The translations under genes were made by a program, and so were the position numbers. Below are positions 44,167 through 52,346 of a stretch of 64,000 bases of DNA, piece by piece. Source of the stretch: Bacteroidales bacterium (GTDB lineage Bacteria; Bacteroidota; Bacteroidia; Bacteroidales; UBA932); assembly GCA_015060245.1 (NCBI GenBank), contig SUYU01000003.1, forward strand, positions 1-64,000, read 5' to 3'. The notes beneath the pieces are model-generated. The model had not been told where the DNA came from and made no database searches. It worked only from the letters and a program-made list of their open reading frames with translations. The first letter of the stretch is position 1. The number at the start of each line of letters is the position of its first letter.

Positions 44167-44204
44167 TGGCCGTAACCGATACACGTATCAGTTACGGCCA
44201 TTTT
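44167..44204 (+). terminator. Terminator after the serine hydrolase
   Basis: TGGCCGTAACCGATAC (44167-44182) pairs with GTATCAGTTACGGCCA (44185-44200) with a single mismatch, followed by TTTT. Confidence 0.8.
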
Positions 44205-44243
44205 ACATTTTGCAGAGAAAAAAGAGAAATGACTTGAAATAAA

Positions 44244-44275
44244 TTTGGTAAAATAAGAAAAAAGGCCTACATTTG
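44244..44275 (+). promoter_or_regulatory. Consensus Bacteroidota promoter of tRNA-Cys
   Basis: A -33 TTTG at 44244-44247, a 20-base spacer, then TACATTTG at 44268-44275. This is the best-formed sigma-70-type Bacteroidota promoter in the window, 18 nt before the tRNA. Confidence 0.85.
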
Positions 44276-44293
44276 CAGTCCAAACCACAAAAC

Positions 44294-44367
44294 GGTACCA
44301 TGGCCGAGTGGCTAGGCAGCGGTCTGCAAAACCGTGTACAGCAGTTCGACTCTGCTTGGTACCTCCA
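44294..44367 (+). tRNA. tRNA-Cys (anticodon GCA), with encoded CCA
   Basis: A cloverleaf can be drawn: acceptor GGTACCA pairs with TGGTACC, anticodon loop CTGCAAA with GCA at 44326-44328, T-loop GTTCGACTC. The discriminator is T, as expected for Cys, and CCA (44365-44367) is encoded. A terminator hairpin follows at once. Confidence 0.95.
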
Positions 44368-44369
44368 AA

Positions 44370-44397
44370 AACCTCCTGAAAATCAGGAGGTTTTTTT
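44370..44397 (+). terminator. Terminator after tRNA-Cys
   Basis: AACCTCCTGA (44370-44379) pairs with TCAGGAGGTT (44383-44392), then a run of T. Confidence 0.9.
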
Positions 44398-44444
44398 ATT
44401 TTTACAACCGGCCGTTCTCCAATCCAGAATACTCTGAGGCCGCA

Positions 44445-45002
44445 TCAGAAGAGCAACTCTCCAATCATCGCAGAGAGTTGGCCCAGATACTTGGCATCCA
44501 CCTCATCAAAAGTTGCAATCTCCCTGCTGTCTATATCCAGCACTGCAACAACACTACCGGAGGCATCCTCTCCAGAGCCAATACCCTTTTCATTAAAGAG
44601 GGGTACCACTATCTCTGAACGCGACAATGAACTGCATGCAATATGCCCCGGGAACTTGTCGACATCAGGGACTACCAGAGTCCTTGCCTGCTTCCAGGCA
44701 GAACCGCAAACGCCCTTGCCGTATTTTATGCGGGTACACGCCAAAGGACCTTGAAAAGGGCCAAGGACAAGTTCTCTTCCAGATTGCAAAGAGTCAATGG
44801 AGGCTGGCTCAGCATGACCGGAAACAGGTTTCACAAGATAGAAACCCACCCAGAAGAAATCAAATGCCTCCTTCAGGATTGCAGCCACGTTTGCAAGATT
44901 GGCTATCAAATCATCCTCTCCTGAAATTACACCCTTTATCTGAGGAATGACCTCCTGATACCGTTCCTCCTTGCCTGTAGATGTCAAAATAAGTTTCTCC
45001 AT
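44445..45002 (-). CDS. msrC: Free methionine-(R)-sulfoxide reductase (GAF domain)
   Basis: 185 aa GAF protein. The three redox cysteines of the fRMsr family are all present: GPLACTRIKYGKGVCGSAW (two Cys, 10 apart) and FPGHIACSSLSRSEIVVPL. The usual 'HIACD' is HIACS here. It reduces free Met-R-sulfoxide in the cytosol. N-terminal KGVISGEDDLIANLANVAAILKEAF also fits. Last gene of a minus-strand run with rlmI. Confidence 0.9.
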   Translation of the reverse strand: MEKLILTSTGKEERYQEVIPQIKGVISGEDDLIANLANVAAILKEAFDFFWVGFYLVKPVSGHAEPASIDSLQSGRELVLGPFQGPLACTRIKYGKGVCGSAWKQARTLVVPDVDKFPGHIACSSLSRSEIVVPLFNEKGIGSGEDASGSVVAVLDIDSREIATFDEVDAKYLGQLSAMIGELLF

Positions 45003-45050
45003 ATGAATAATAAAGTTAAAGGCTTGCCCTCTGGCAAGCCCATTTTTCCA

Positions 45051-46343
45051 CTATTCCACGTATAGAACCAATCCCTTCAGATACTCTCCTTCGGGATGGT
45101 ATATATTTACCGGATGGTCTGCCGGCTGGGTCAGCCTGTGAAGTATGCGGACCCTCCTGCCTGTCTGGGCTGCTGCCGAAAAAACAGCAAGGGCAAAAGC
45201 ATTCCTGTCAACCACCTGGGAGCAACTGTAGGTAAAGATTATTCCACCGCTCCTCACCTTTTCAATGGCCATTGCGTTAAGTTTCTTGTATGCCCTCAAG
45301 GCATTGTCCAATGCACCCCTATGCTTTGCAAAAGCAGGCGGATCCACTATCATGAGGTCATACTTCCCGGCCTCACACCTTCTCATGAATTCCAGCGCAT
45401 CTTCGCAATATGATGTATGCCTCTTTACAAAATCATTCTCTCCACTGTGGCAATTACCTTCAGGGAGATGGCTACGGCATCCATTGAGTTCCACATTCCT
45501 GTCAACCATATTCATTGCCCTCTGGGAACTGTCCACAGAATCAACGGAGAGCGCACCTCCTGCCAATGCGTAGATTGAAAAACCTCCTGTATAGCAGAAG
45601 AGGTTCAGAACCCTTTTTCCATGGGCATACGTACCAACAAGCCGCCTGTTATCTCTCTGGTCAAGGAAAAAGCCTGTTTTCTGGCCCTCTACCCAGTTGA
45701 CTATAAACTTGTTCCCATTTTCATACACCACATCCTCCGACGGAGCCTCCTTACCCTCTGCAACCCAAATGAAACCGTCGTTGAGATCAAGTCCGGCCTT
45801 GAATGGCGCAGTTGCCGAACTCTTGTCATAAATGGCATCAAGATTGTCGCCATAGGTCTTTTTGAGGGCCTCTGCTATGGCCGGCAACGAAAGGAACATT
45901 CCGGCAGAATGTGCCTGTATTACAGCCACACGACCGTAAATGTCAATTATGAGTCCGGGAAGGGAATCGCCCTCTCCATGGACAAGCCTGTAAGCATTGG
46001 TATAACCCGCAGGATTATCTGCAGGCGCAACACTCTCTATGCCCTCCTTTACCAGTCCCAAGGCCTTTCTCTCTTTGTAGGCACGGCCAATCGCATCTGT
46101 CCAGAAGTGCCGGTCAATGGGAATATTCTCAAACGAAAGTATACGTACTGTTATTGAGCCTATCTGAAAATGCCCTTTTCCCAAAAACTCCCCGTCATGT
46201 GACCAGACCTCAACCACATCGCCCTCTGCAGGCTCCTCTTCTCTTCTGCCCAACTCAATTTTTTGTACCGCTCCCGAAAAGACCCACGGATGGAATCTCT
46301 TCAATGATTCTCCTTTGCCTTTTTTTAGAATTATTCTTGCCAT
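45051..46343 (-). CDS. rlmI: 23S rRNA (cytosine) methyltransferase RlmI-like
   Basis: 430 aa from the Met of MARIILKKGKGE. The PUA domain is at residues about 1-80 (RFHPWVFSGAVQKIE). The SAM-binding motif is VLNLFCYTGGFSIYAL, followed by VDSSQRAMNMVDRN and the catalytic MIVDPPAFAKHRG. C-terminal IIFTYSCSQVVDRNAF carries the target-binding Cys. It methylates 23S rRNA cytosine (C1962 in E. coli). The upstream ATG at 46367 adds eight codons unlike the family. Confidence 0.9.
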   Translation of the reverse strand: MARIILKKGKGESLKRFHPWVFSGAVQKIELGRREEEPAEGDVVEVWSHDGEFLGKGHFQIGSITVRILSFENIPIDRHFWTDAIGRAYKERKALGLVKEGIESVAPADNPAGYTNAYRLVHGEGDSLPGLIIDIYGRVAVIQAHSAGMFLSLPAIAEALKKTYGDNLDAIYDKSSATAPFKAGLDLNDGFIWVAEGKEAPSEDVVYENGNKFIVNWVEGQKTGFFLDQRDNRRLVGTYAHGKRVLNLFCYTGGFSIYALAGGALSVDSVDSSQRAMNMVDRNVELNGCRSHLPEGNCHSGENDFVKRHTSYCEDALEFMRRCEAGKYDLMIVDPPAFAKHRGALDNALRAYKKLNAMAIEKVRSGGIIFTYSCSQVVDRNAFALAVFSAAAQTGRRVRILHRLTQPADHPVNIYHPEGEYLKGLVLYVE

Positions 46344-46403
46344 ATCAGTAACAATGGGACCAAACACCCCTTAAATCAATTTATAGGACAAAAGGTACCG
46401 CCA

Positions 46404-46988
46404 TCAGGCAATACCTTTCAACTTTTTATACATTTCCAGACACACCCATGCGTCAATTGCTGCATATTTCAACTGGGCTTCAGAGAGTTGTGCACTCTCC
46501 CAGTTTGAGAGTTGCTGTGATTTGGAGACTCTTTTCTTAAGGATAATCGCAGCCATCTTTCTTACACTCTTCTCCTCTATACCATACTCCCCCGCAAGTT
46601 TCTGCAAATCCACAAATCCACCGGGAATGAACTTGTTGTATTGGCAAAGTCCCTTTATGTCGTCATGGACAGCCGCCCCTATTTTAAGAATTTTTCCGTC
46701 TGCAAGCAGGTTCGCAAGCCTGTCGGGCACTCCCAATTGCTGGAGTCTGAAAATATATGCCCTGTCAGGTCCCGACAATTGGAGTATTGCCATCCTGTTC
46801 CGCGGCACTTTAGGCACGAAACATGGCTTTGTCTCAGTATCAAAACCTATTGCAGGCTGAGCCGACAAATACCCGATTGCCTCATCAAAACTCCCGTCAA
46901 TTCTCTCTATCACCTCTATCTCACCGGAGAATGTTGCAAACTCAAGTCCTTCCAGTTCCTCCGATGTTATATGTTGTGCGTAGGCCAT
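46404..46988 (-). CDS. 3'-5' exonuclease, RNase D/DnaQ-like fold
   Basis: 194 aa. The acidic motifs of the DEDDy exonucleases are visible: AIGFDTETKPCF (Exo I), VHDDIKGLCQY (Exo II), and QLKYAAIDAWVCLEMY (Exo III). No HRDC or other domain is present. It is a single-domain member of the family that includes the WRN exonuclease and KapD-like proteins. Its gene starts 2 nt after the racemase-like gene and precedes rlmI. Confidence 0.88.
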   Translation of the reverse strand: MAYAQHITSEELEGLEFATFSGEIEVIERIDGSFDEAIGYLSAQPAIGFDTETKPCFVPKVPRNRMAILQLSGPDRAYIFRLQQLGVPDRLANLLADGKILKIGAAVHDDIKGLCQYNKFIPGGFVDLQKLAGEYGIEEKSVRKMAAIILKKRVSKSQQLSNWESAQLSEAQLKYAAIDAWVCLEMYKKLKGIA

Positions 46989-46990
46989 AT

Positions 46991-48493
46991 CTACTCCATT
47001 ATTTTATTTATTTGGCTATATGAGTAAGGAACCAGAGCCTCAAGCCTTGCAAGATTCTCCTTACTTACATATCGCCTTGAAATTGGAACAAATAGAGTTG
47101 TCATATCCTCTGTACCGTACTCCCTGCCATATTTGAAATCATATGAAAGGTTACCGTTGGCGTCAAGACATTCAGGAGCCAGACCATACGCCGGCACCGA
47201 TACGTATGCATCAACTTTACCGTCTGTTGTCCTCAAGGCCAGGTTCTTGTCTTCCCTTAAAGTCTGGTAGCACTCAATTGCAGTGAAGAGTGCAGGATCA
47301 ATGAATGAAAGATCCTCAGCGAGCACATCATTGTATATTCTCCTGCCATTAACACTATAGGCGCGCAACTCCTCAACAGCCTTGACCAATGTATCCAAAA
47401 GGAACGGATAGTGTGTACAGCCAAGAATGATATTCTTCATTGGGGCCTTGTTGCCGCTCGCGATATGCTTTTCAAGAAGGGTTACAAGATGGAAACGGGC
47501 ATAATTGGCAGCCGAGTTGAGTTGGAACTCTGTAAACTTGCCATTCTCCTTCTTGTAAAGAATGTCGTTCTTGCCGTAAGTGAAGTTATACGCAGGAAGA
47601 AGTTCCTCCTTGATATCATCCGGGCCAAGACCCATCTTAGGGCCCCTGTAGTCCGCTCTCGGCGCATCAAGTGCCACATTTACAAAATCCTTCTCCATAT
47701 CAACAGACTCTGCAAAACCGGCACAGGCATGGTTTACCACGTTTATCTCTCCGGCATAACCCTCCTGCGGGTACATCTCGCGGATTGTCCTCTCATATGC
47801 ATTTGAGGAGATTGTTCCCTTGGTTGCCAAAACACCCACTGTAGTAGGCGGCTGAAGTGAATCCTTCTTTATATTGTCATAAAATGCATTTACACCTGCA
47901 TTTATAACGCCAATGACCTTTACTCCCGTACCGCTCTTGTCAAGCATTACCTGAATATCATTCAAGCCCCATGCAGTGGCTGTATTGCAGGCAATGACAA
48001 GTATCTTTGATTTCTCCTTTACACCTGTAGGCTCTTCATCCATTGAAGATTTGTAATATTTGTCACCCAAAAGGAAAAGTGCATCCTTAACCACAAGTTC
48101 CTTGAAGAACTGCTCCTTGTTTTCCGCAGCATAGTTGCCGTACGGCATGTTGGCCATATCGCCAAGGAATGTAAAGTTCTCCCCGGCAAAATCAGGAATT
48201 CCGTCGGAACACATCTTGCCTGTTATGTTATCCATTTTGTCCAGCGACAACATCACTTCCAGAACAGTAAGTCCGCCAGTACCGGAATCAAAGACTCCAA
48301 TTGGAAGCATCTTCTTGTCCTGAGGGAACTCCTCAAAGTTGGCATAAAAGCGGGAGGTTTTGTCCTCAAGGGCTTTCTTCATGATTGGAGAGAGTTCAAC
48401 CTTTTCATCTTTGCTGCCGACTGCTCCGCATGATGCCATTATGGCCGATATTCCAAGGAGCGCAGCATATTTCTTTAGAGCACTTAATTTCAT
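46991..48493 (-). CDS. Glutamate-racemase-like lipoprotein (exported)
   Basis: 500 aa from the Met of MKLSALKKYAALL. A lipoprotein signal ends at ISAIMASCGAVG. The racemase core is clear: LPIGVFDSGTGGLTVLEVML, MANMPYGNY, VIACNTATAWGLNDI (first catalytic Cys) and IILGCTHYPFLLDTL (second Cys and His). Cytosolic MurI proteins are about 260-290 aa; this one has large inserts and a signal peptide. Export of a D-glutamate-forming enzyme would be unusual, so it may act on another periplasmic substrate. It lies 4 nt after the purM stop. Confidence 0.8.
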   Translation of the reverse strand: MKLSALKKYAALLGISAIMASCGAVGSKDEKVELSPIMKKALEDKTSRFYANFEEFPQDKKMLPIGVFDSGTGGLTVLEVMLSLDKMDNITGKMCSDGIPDFAGENFTFLGDMANMPYGNYAAENKEQFFKELVVKDALFLLGDKYYKSSMDEEPTGVKEKSKILVIACNTATAWGLNDIQVMLDKSGTGVKVIGVINAGVNAFYDNIKKDSLQPPTTVGVLATKGTISSNAYERTIREMYPQEGYAGEINVVNHACAGFAESVDMEKDFVNVALDAPRADYRGPKMGLGPDDIKEELLPAYNFTYGKNDILYKKENGKFTEFQLNSAANYARFHLVTLLEKHIASGNKAPMKNIILGCTHYPFLLDTLVKAVEELRAYSVNGRRIYNDVLAEDLSFIDPALFTAIECYQTLREDKNLALRTTDGKVDAYVSVPAYGLAPECLDANGNLSYDFKYGREYGTEDMTTLFVPISRRYVSKENLARLEALVPYSYSQINKIME

Positions 48494-48497
48494 AACG

Positions 48498-49691
48498 CTA
48501 TTTGTTATAGTGGAATGTACCATGTTTGCTTGTAAGAAGGACCTCAGCCTTGCCGGTTTCAGAGGCTTCTACCCTACCTATCACCTTTGCCTCTATACCA
48601 TATTTGCCCGATATTGCAATTATCTCATCGGCAATTGCTGCAGGTACGTAGAACTCCATTCTGTGTCCCATATTGAACACTTTGTACATCTCCTCCCATG
48701 AGGTGCCCGACTCCTGCTGTATAACCTCAAACAGGCGAGGTGTGTCAAACAGATTGTCCTTTACAATCTTAAGATCATCCACAAAGTGCAGGATCTTGGT
48801 CTGGGCGCCACCGGAACAGTGTATCATACCATCAATCTGACTCCTGAACCTGTCAAGGATCTCCTTGACTACAGGAGCATAAGTCCGTGTTGGAGAGAGA
48901 ACAAGTTTTCCGTAAGTAAGTCCTGTCACCTCATCAACCTCATCAAGTCTCTTTGAACCTGAATAGACAAGTTCCTGAGGAACCGATGCGTCATAACTTT
49001 CAGGATATTTCTCTGCAAGATATTTCCCAAAGACATCGTGACGGGCCGAAGTAAGTCCGTTGCTGCCCATTCCTCCGTTATACTCTGCCTCATATACCGC
49101 CTTGCCGAATGACTGGAGAGCAACAATCACATCCCCCGCCTTTATATTGGCATTGTCAATTACATCGGAACGTTTCATTCTTGCACAGACTGTACTGTCG
49201 ACGATAACCGTTCTTACAAGATCTCCTACATCTGCTGTTTCACCTCCTGTAAGAATCATATTTACACCGTGCCGGGCCATAGTCTCACAGAATTTCTGTG
49301 AAGCACCGATAAGACGGCTTATAACAGAACCCGGAACAAGTTGCTTGTTCCTTCCTATTGTAGATGACAACATGATATTGTCTGTAGCACCTACACACAG
49401 AAGGTCATCTGTATTCATTACGATTGCATCCTGGGCAATACCGTCCCACACACTCATGTCTCCGGTCTCCTTCCAGTACATGTAGGCCAAAGATGATTTG
49501 GTACCGGCACCGTCGGCATGCATTACAAGGCAATACTCCGGATCACCGCTCAAATAATCCGGGACAATTTTACAGAATGCCTTTGGAAAAAGGCCTTTGT
49601 CAATATCTTTGATGGCTGCATGCACATCCTCCTTTGCAGAGGATACACCGCGCAGTGCGTACCTGTTGTCAGTTGAATTTTGCATAGTCAA
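48498..49691 (-). CDS. purM: Phosphoribosylformylglycinamidine cyclo-ligase (AIR synthase)
   Basis: 397 aa Bacteroidota-type AIR synthase. It closes the imidazole ring in purine synthesis. Signatures: HADGAGTKSSLAYMYWKET, DAIVMNTDDLLCVGA, ILTGGETADVGDLVRT, and NGMGSNGLTSARHDVF-like GMGSNGLTSARHD. C-terminal YSGSKRLDEV and MIHCSGGAQTKI. It stands apart from purD (57.5 kb) and is followed by the exported racemase homologue. Confidence 0.9.
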   Translation of the reverse strand: MTMQNSTDNRYALRGVSSAKEDVHAAIKDIDKGLFPKAFCKIVPDYLSGDPEYCLVMHADGAGTKSSLAYMYWKETGDMSVWDGIAQDAIVMNTDDLLCVGATDNIMLSSTIGRNKQLVPGSVISRLIGASQKFCETMARHGVNMILTGGETADVGDLVRTVIVDSTVCARMKRSDVIDNANIKAGDVIVALQSFGKAVYEAEYNGGMGSNGLTSARHDVFGKYLAEKYPESYDASVPQELVYSGSKRLDEVDEVTGLTYGKLVLSPTRTYAPVVKEILDRFRSQIDGMIHCSGGAQTKILHFVDDLKIVKDNLFDTPRLFEVIQQESGTSWEEMYKVFNMGHRMEFYVPAAIADEIIAISGKYGIEAKVIGRVEASETGKAEVLLTSKHGTFHYNK

Positions 49692-49747
49692 TAGTTTTTT
49701 GCTTTAACCTACAAATTTAATTGATTTTTGGGAATCTTCACCATTTA

Positions 49748-51946
49748 TTATCTAAAGAAGAGCAATTCCCTGTACTTAGGCAATGGCCACAACTCATCAT
49801 CAACAACCATTTCAAGTTTGTCGGCCACAGTTCTTATGCTCTCAATATGCGGGAATACAGTCTCATAATATGATTTTGCCTTCTCTGCCACATCTTCAAT
49901 TTTGTTTGCGACCCTGCGTGCCTCTACAATATTATGGACATCGTTGTGCAGATGGTTCACATATCCTGAAATTTTCTTTATCAGGCGCAACTGTGTAGTA
50001 CAGAGTTCACTGTATTCATCCGGGAAGAGATCCTTTATACCCTGCACATTCTTTACAAGTGCATTCTGGAATGTAATTGCAGTAGGAATCAGATGGTTGG
50101 TTGTAAGGTCTCCCAAAACTCTCGCCTCAATCTGCAACTTCTTCACATATATTTCATTCAGCACCTCATATCTTGCTTCAGCCTCTCTGGCTGACAGTAT
50201 TCCCTGCTCCTCAAACATCCTCACTGCCGCATCTGAAATATACTCCTTGAATGCATCTGGAGCATTTTTGATGCCCCTCAAGCCTCTCTTCTCGGCCTCC
50301 GCCTGCCACTCTGCACTGTAGCCGTTGCCCTCAAACCTTATGTCACGCGACTCCACAAGGAATTGGCGGATAATCTTCATCATTGCCTTGTCCTGGCTCA
50401 ATCCGCTCCTCATTTCACTGTCTACCAAATCCTTGAACCTTACCAACTGCTCAGCGACCACTCCATTTAGTATAAACATTGACGATGCCACATTGCATGA
50501 AGAACCTACAGCCCTGAACTCAAACCTGTTGCCGGTAAAGGCAAAAGTGGAGGTTCTGTTACGGTCGGTATTGTCAGGCAAAATCTCAGGTATCTGATTG
50601 ACTATATGCAGTTTGGAACGCATCTTCACCTCCTTGTCGGAGACACTGGTCAAATTCTTTGATGTAAGTCTCTCTATTGACTCAACAAGTTTGGTAAGTG
50701 TCTCTCCAATGAATATGCTCATAACTGCCGGAGGAGCCTCGCCTCCTCCCAAGCGGTACATGTTGCTCAAGGAGGCAACACTGCTCATAAGCAGACTATG
50801 ATGTTCGTACACGCCACGGATAACAGCCGCAAAAAAACTCAGGAATTGAAGGTTAGTCCTTGGCGTCTTGCCGGGAGAGAGCAGATTTACGCCGGTGTTT
50901 GTAACAAGACTCCAGTTGCAGTGCTTGCCCGAGCCGTTCACCCCTGCAAAAGGTTTCTCATGGAAAATTACCTTGAGTTTGTGTTTCTTGGCAATCTTCT
51001 TCATTATGATCATCATCATAAGATTCTGGTCTACAGAGATATTTGCCTCACCATAGATTGGAGCAAACTCAAACTGTCCTGGAGCAACCTCATTGTGCCT
51101 TGTTTTTAGGAGAATGCCCAATTTATAGGCCTCTGTTTCAAAATCCTTCATAAAGGCCATGACCCTGTTTGGAATAGCGCCAAAATAGTGGTCCTCCAAC
51201 TGCTGGTCCTTTGCAGCCGTATGGCCAATAAGGGTCCTGTTACAAATCATAAGGTCCGGACGGGCCCTATAAAAGGCTTCATCCACAATAAAATACTCCT
51301 GCTCAATGCCAAGCATTGTATTTACCTTCGACACATTGCTGTCAAACATCCTGCAGATTGCAACGGCAGCCTTGTCCACCGCCTGTATTGATTTCAAAAG
51401 TGGAGTCTTCTGGTCAAGCGACTCACCGGTATAGGCAACGAACACCGTAGGAATACAGAGGGTCTGGTCTATAATGAATGCCGGAGAGCCCGGATCCCAT
51501 GCTGTATAACCTCTTGCCTCAAAAGTATTTCTCAATCCGCCATTAGGAAAACTTGACGCGTCAGGCTCCTGCTGGATAAGCGTACTGCCTTTAAAGTTCT
51601 CAAATACACCCCCCTTCTCCAACTGATCAATGAAAGCCTCATGCTTTTCGGCTGTAGCATCAGTCAGAGGATGAAACCAGTGTGTATAGTGTGTGGCACC
51701 CATCTTCACAGCCCAAGACTTCATTCCTGATGCAATCTGGTCTGCCAGGTTCCTGTCAATCTTCTCTCCAAGTTCAATGGCATCAACCACAGCCCTGTAC
51801 GCCTCAGCCGAGAGATACCTCTTCATCTTCTCCAGATCAAAGACATTTTCGCCAAAGAATTCAGAAACGGGACGATTCTCAATATGAAACCGTTCCGGTT
51901 TATGTGACGCAAACTCTACTAGCGCCCTTTTGCGGATATTTGTCAT
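49748..51946 (-). CDS. glnN: Glutamine synthetase type III
   Basis: 732 aa, the length of GSIII. It makes glutamine from glutamate, ammonia and ATP. Signatures: MGATHYTHWFHPLTDATAEKHE, GIEQEYFIVDEAFY, ARPDLMICNRTLIGHTAAKDQQ, KTRHNEVAPGQFEFAP, FAGVNGSGKHCNWSL and TFAFTGNRFEFRAVGSS. A TATATTTG -7 box is upstream. GSIII is the main glutamine synthetase of many Bacteroidales. Confidence 0.96.
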   Translation of the reverse strand: MTNIRKRALVEFASHKPERFHIENRPVSEFFGENVFDLEKMKRYLSAEAYRAVVDAIELGEKIDRNLADQIASGMKSWAVKMGATHYTHWFHPLTDATAEKHEAFIDQLEKGGVFENFKGSTLIQQEPDASSFPNGGLRNTFEARGYTAWDPGSPAFIIDQTLCIPTVFVAYTGESLDQKTPLLKSIQAVDKAAVAICRMFDSNVSKVNTMLGIEQEYFIVDEAFYRARPDLMICNRTLIGHTAAKDQQLEDHYFGAIPNRVMAFMKDFETEAYKLGILLKTRHNEVAPGQFEFAPIYGEANISVDQNLMMMIIMKKIAKKHKLKVIFHEKPFAGVNGSGKHCNWSLVTNTGVNLLSPGKTPRTNLQFLSFFAAVIRGVYEHHSLLMSSVASLSNMYRLGGGEAPPAVMSIFIGETLTKLVESIERLTSKNLTSVSDKEVKMRSKLHIVNQIPEILPDNTDRNRTSTFAFTGNRFEFRAVGSSCNVASSMFILNGVVAEQLVRFKDLVDSEMRSGLSQDKAMMKIIRQFLVESRDIRFEGNGYSAEWQAEAEKRGLRGIKNAPDAFKEYISDAAVRMFEEQGILSAREAEARYEVLNEIYVKKLQIEARVLGDLTTNHLIPTAITFQNALVKNVQGIKDLFPDEYSELCTTQLRLIKKISGYVNHLHNDVHNIVEARRVANKIEDVAEKAKSYYETVFPHIESIRTVADKLEMVVDDELWPLPKYRELLFFR

Positions 51947-51990
51947 AACAACAACGATTATATTAGTGGAAACTTTTTCAATTCAATGCA

Positions 51991-51998
51991 CAAATATA
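51991..51998 (-). promoter_or_regulatory. -7 promoter box (TATATTTG, minus strand) of glnN
   Basis: Exact TAnnTTTG match on the minus strand, 45 nt upstream of the glnN start codon. Confidence 0.6.
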
Positions 51999-52261
51999 TG
52001 CACTATAAAGCAAATCAACACCACAAAACACAATAAAATCACAAAATTTACCCATAAAAACTCAAAAATCGCCCAACCATGGTATATTTTTCTAAAAAAT
52101 TACCATAATTTTCACCAACTATCGGCACAAAAAAGAGTATTTTTATAAAAAAATCATATTTTACTATTTCCAATAAATTCACATTTGCATGCAGCGTGAT
52201 ACATTTGGCGCAAACAAGCAAATTGTTGCCATTCTTATTTCGCTTTTAAAATAAAATCTTT

Positions 52262-52269
52262 TAACTTTG
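52262..52269 (+). promoter_or_regulatory. -7 promoter box (TAACTTTG) of dacB
   Basis: Exact TAnnTTTG match. It predicts a leader of about 70 nt containing a CCGGTC/GACCGG hairpin. Confidence 0.6.
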
Positions 52270-52346
52270 TTGGATAATATGTTCCGGTCCCTGACCGGCA
52301 TCTGCAGCGGGAAAAGTAGTAATAAACAGTAATAAAGTATAAGGAA

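Larger units (their letters stand above)
51947..52346. other. 400-nt AT-rich divergent regulatory gap between glnN and dacB
   Basis: No gene is visible here. The gap holds the -7 box of glnN on the minus strand (TATATTTG, 51991-51998), the -7 box of dacB (TAACTTTG, 52262-52269), and a small perfect hairpin in the dacB leader (CCGGTC/GACCGG at 52284-52298 with a CCT loop). The rest is AT-rich with no recognised operator. Confidence 0.6.
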
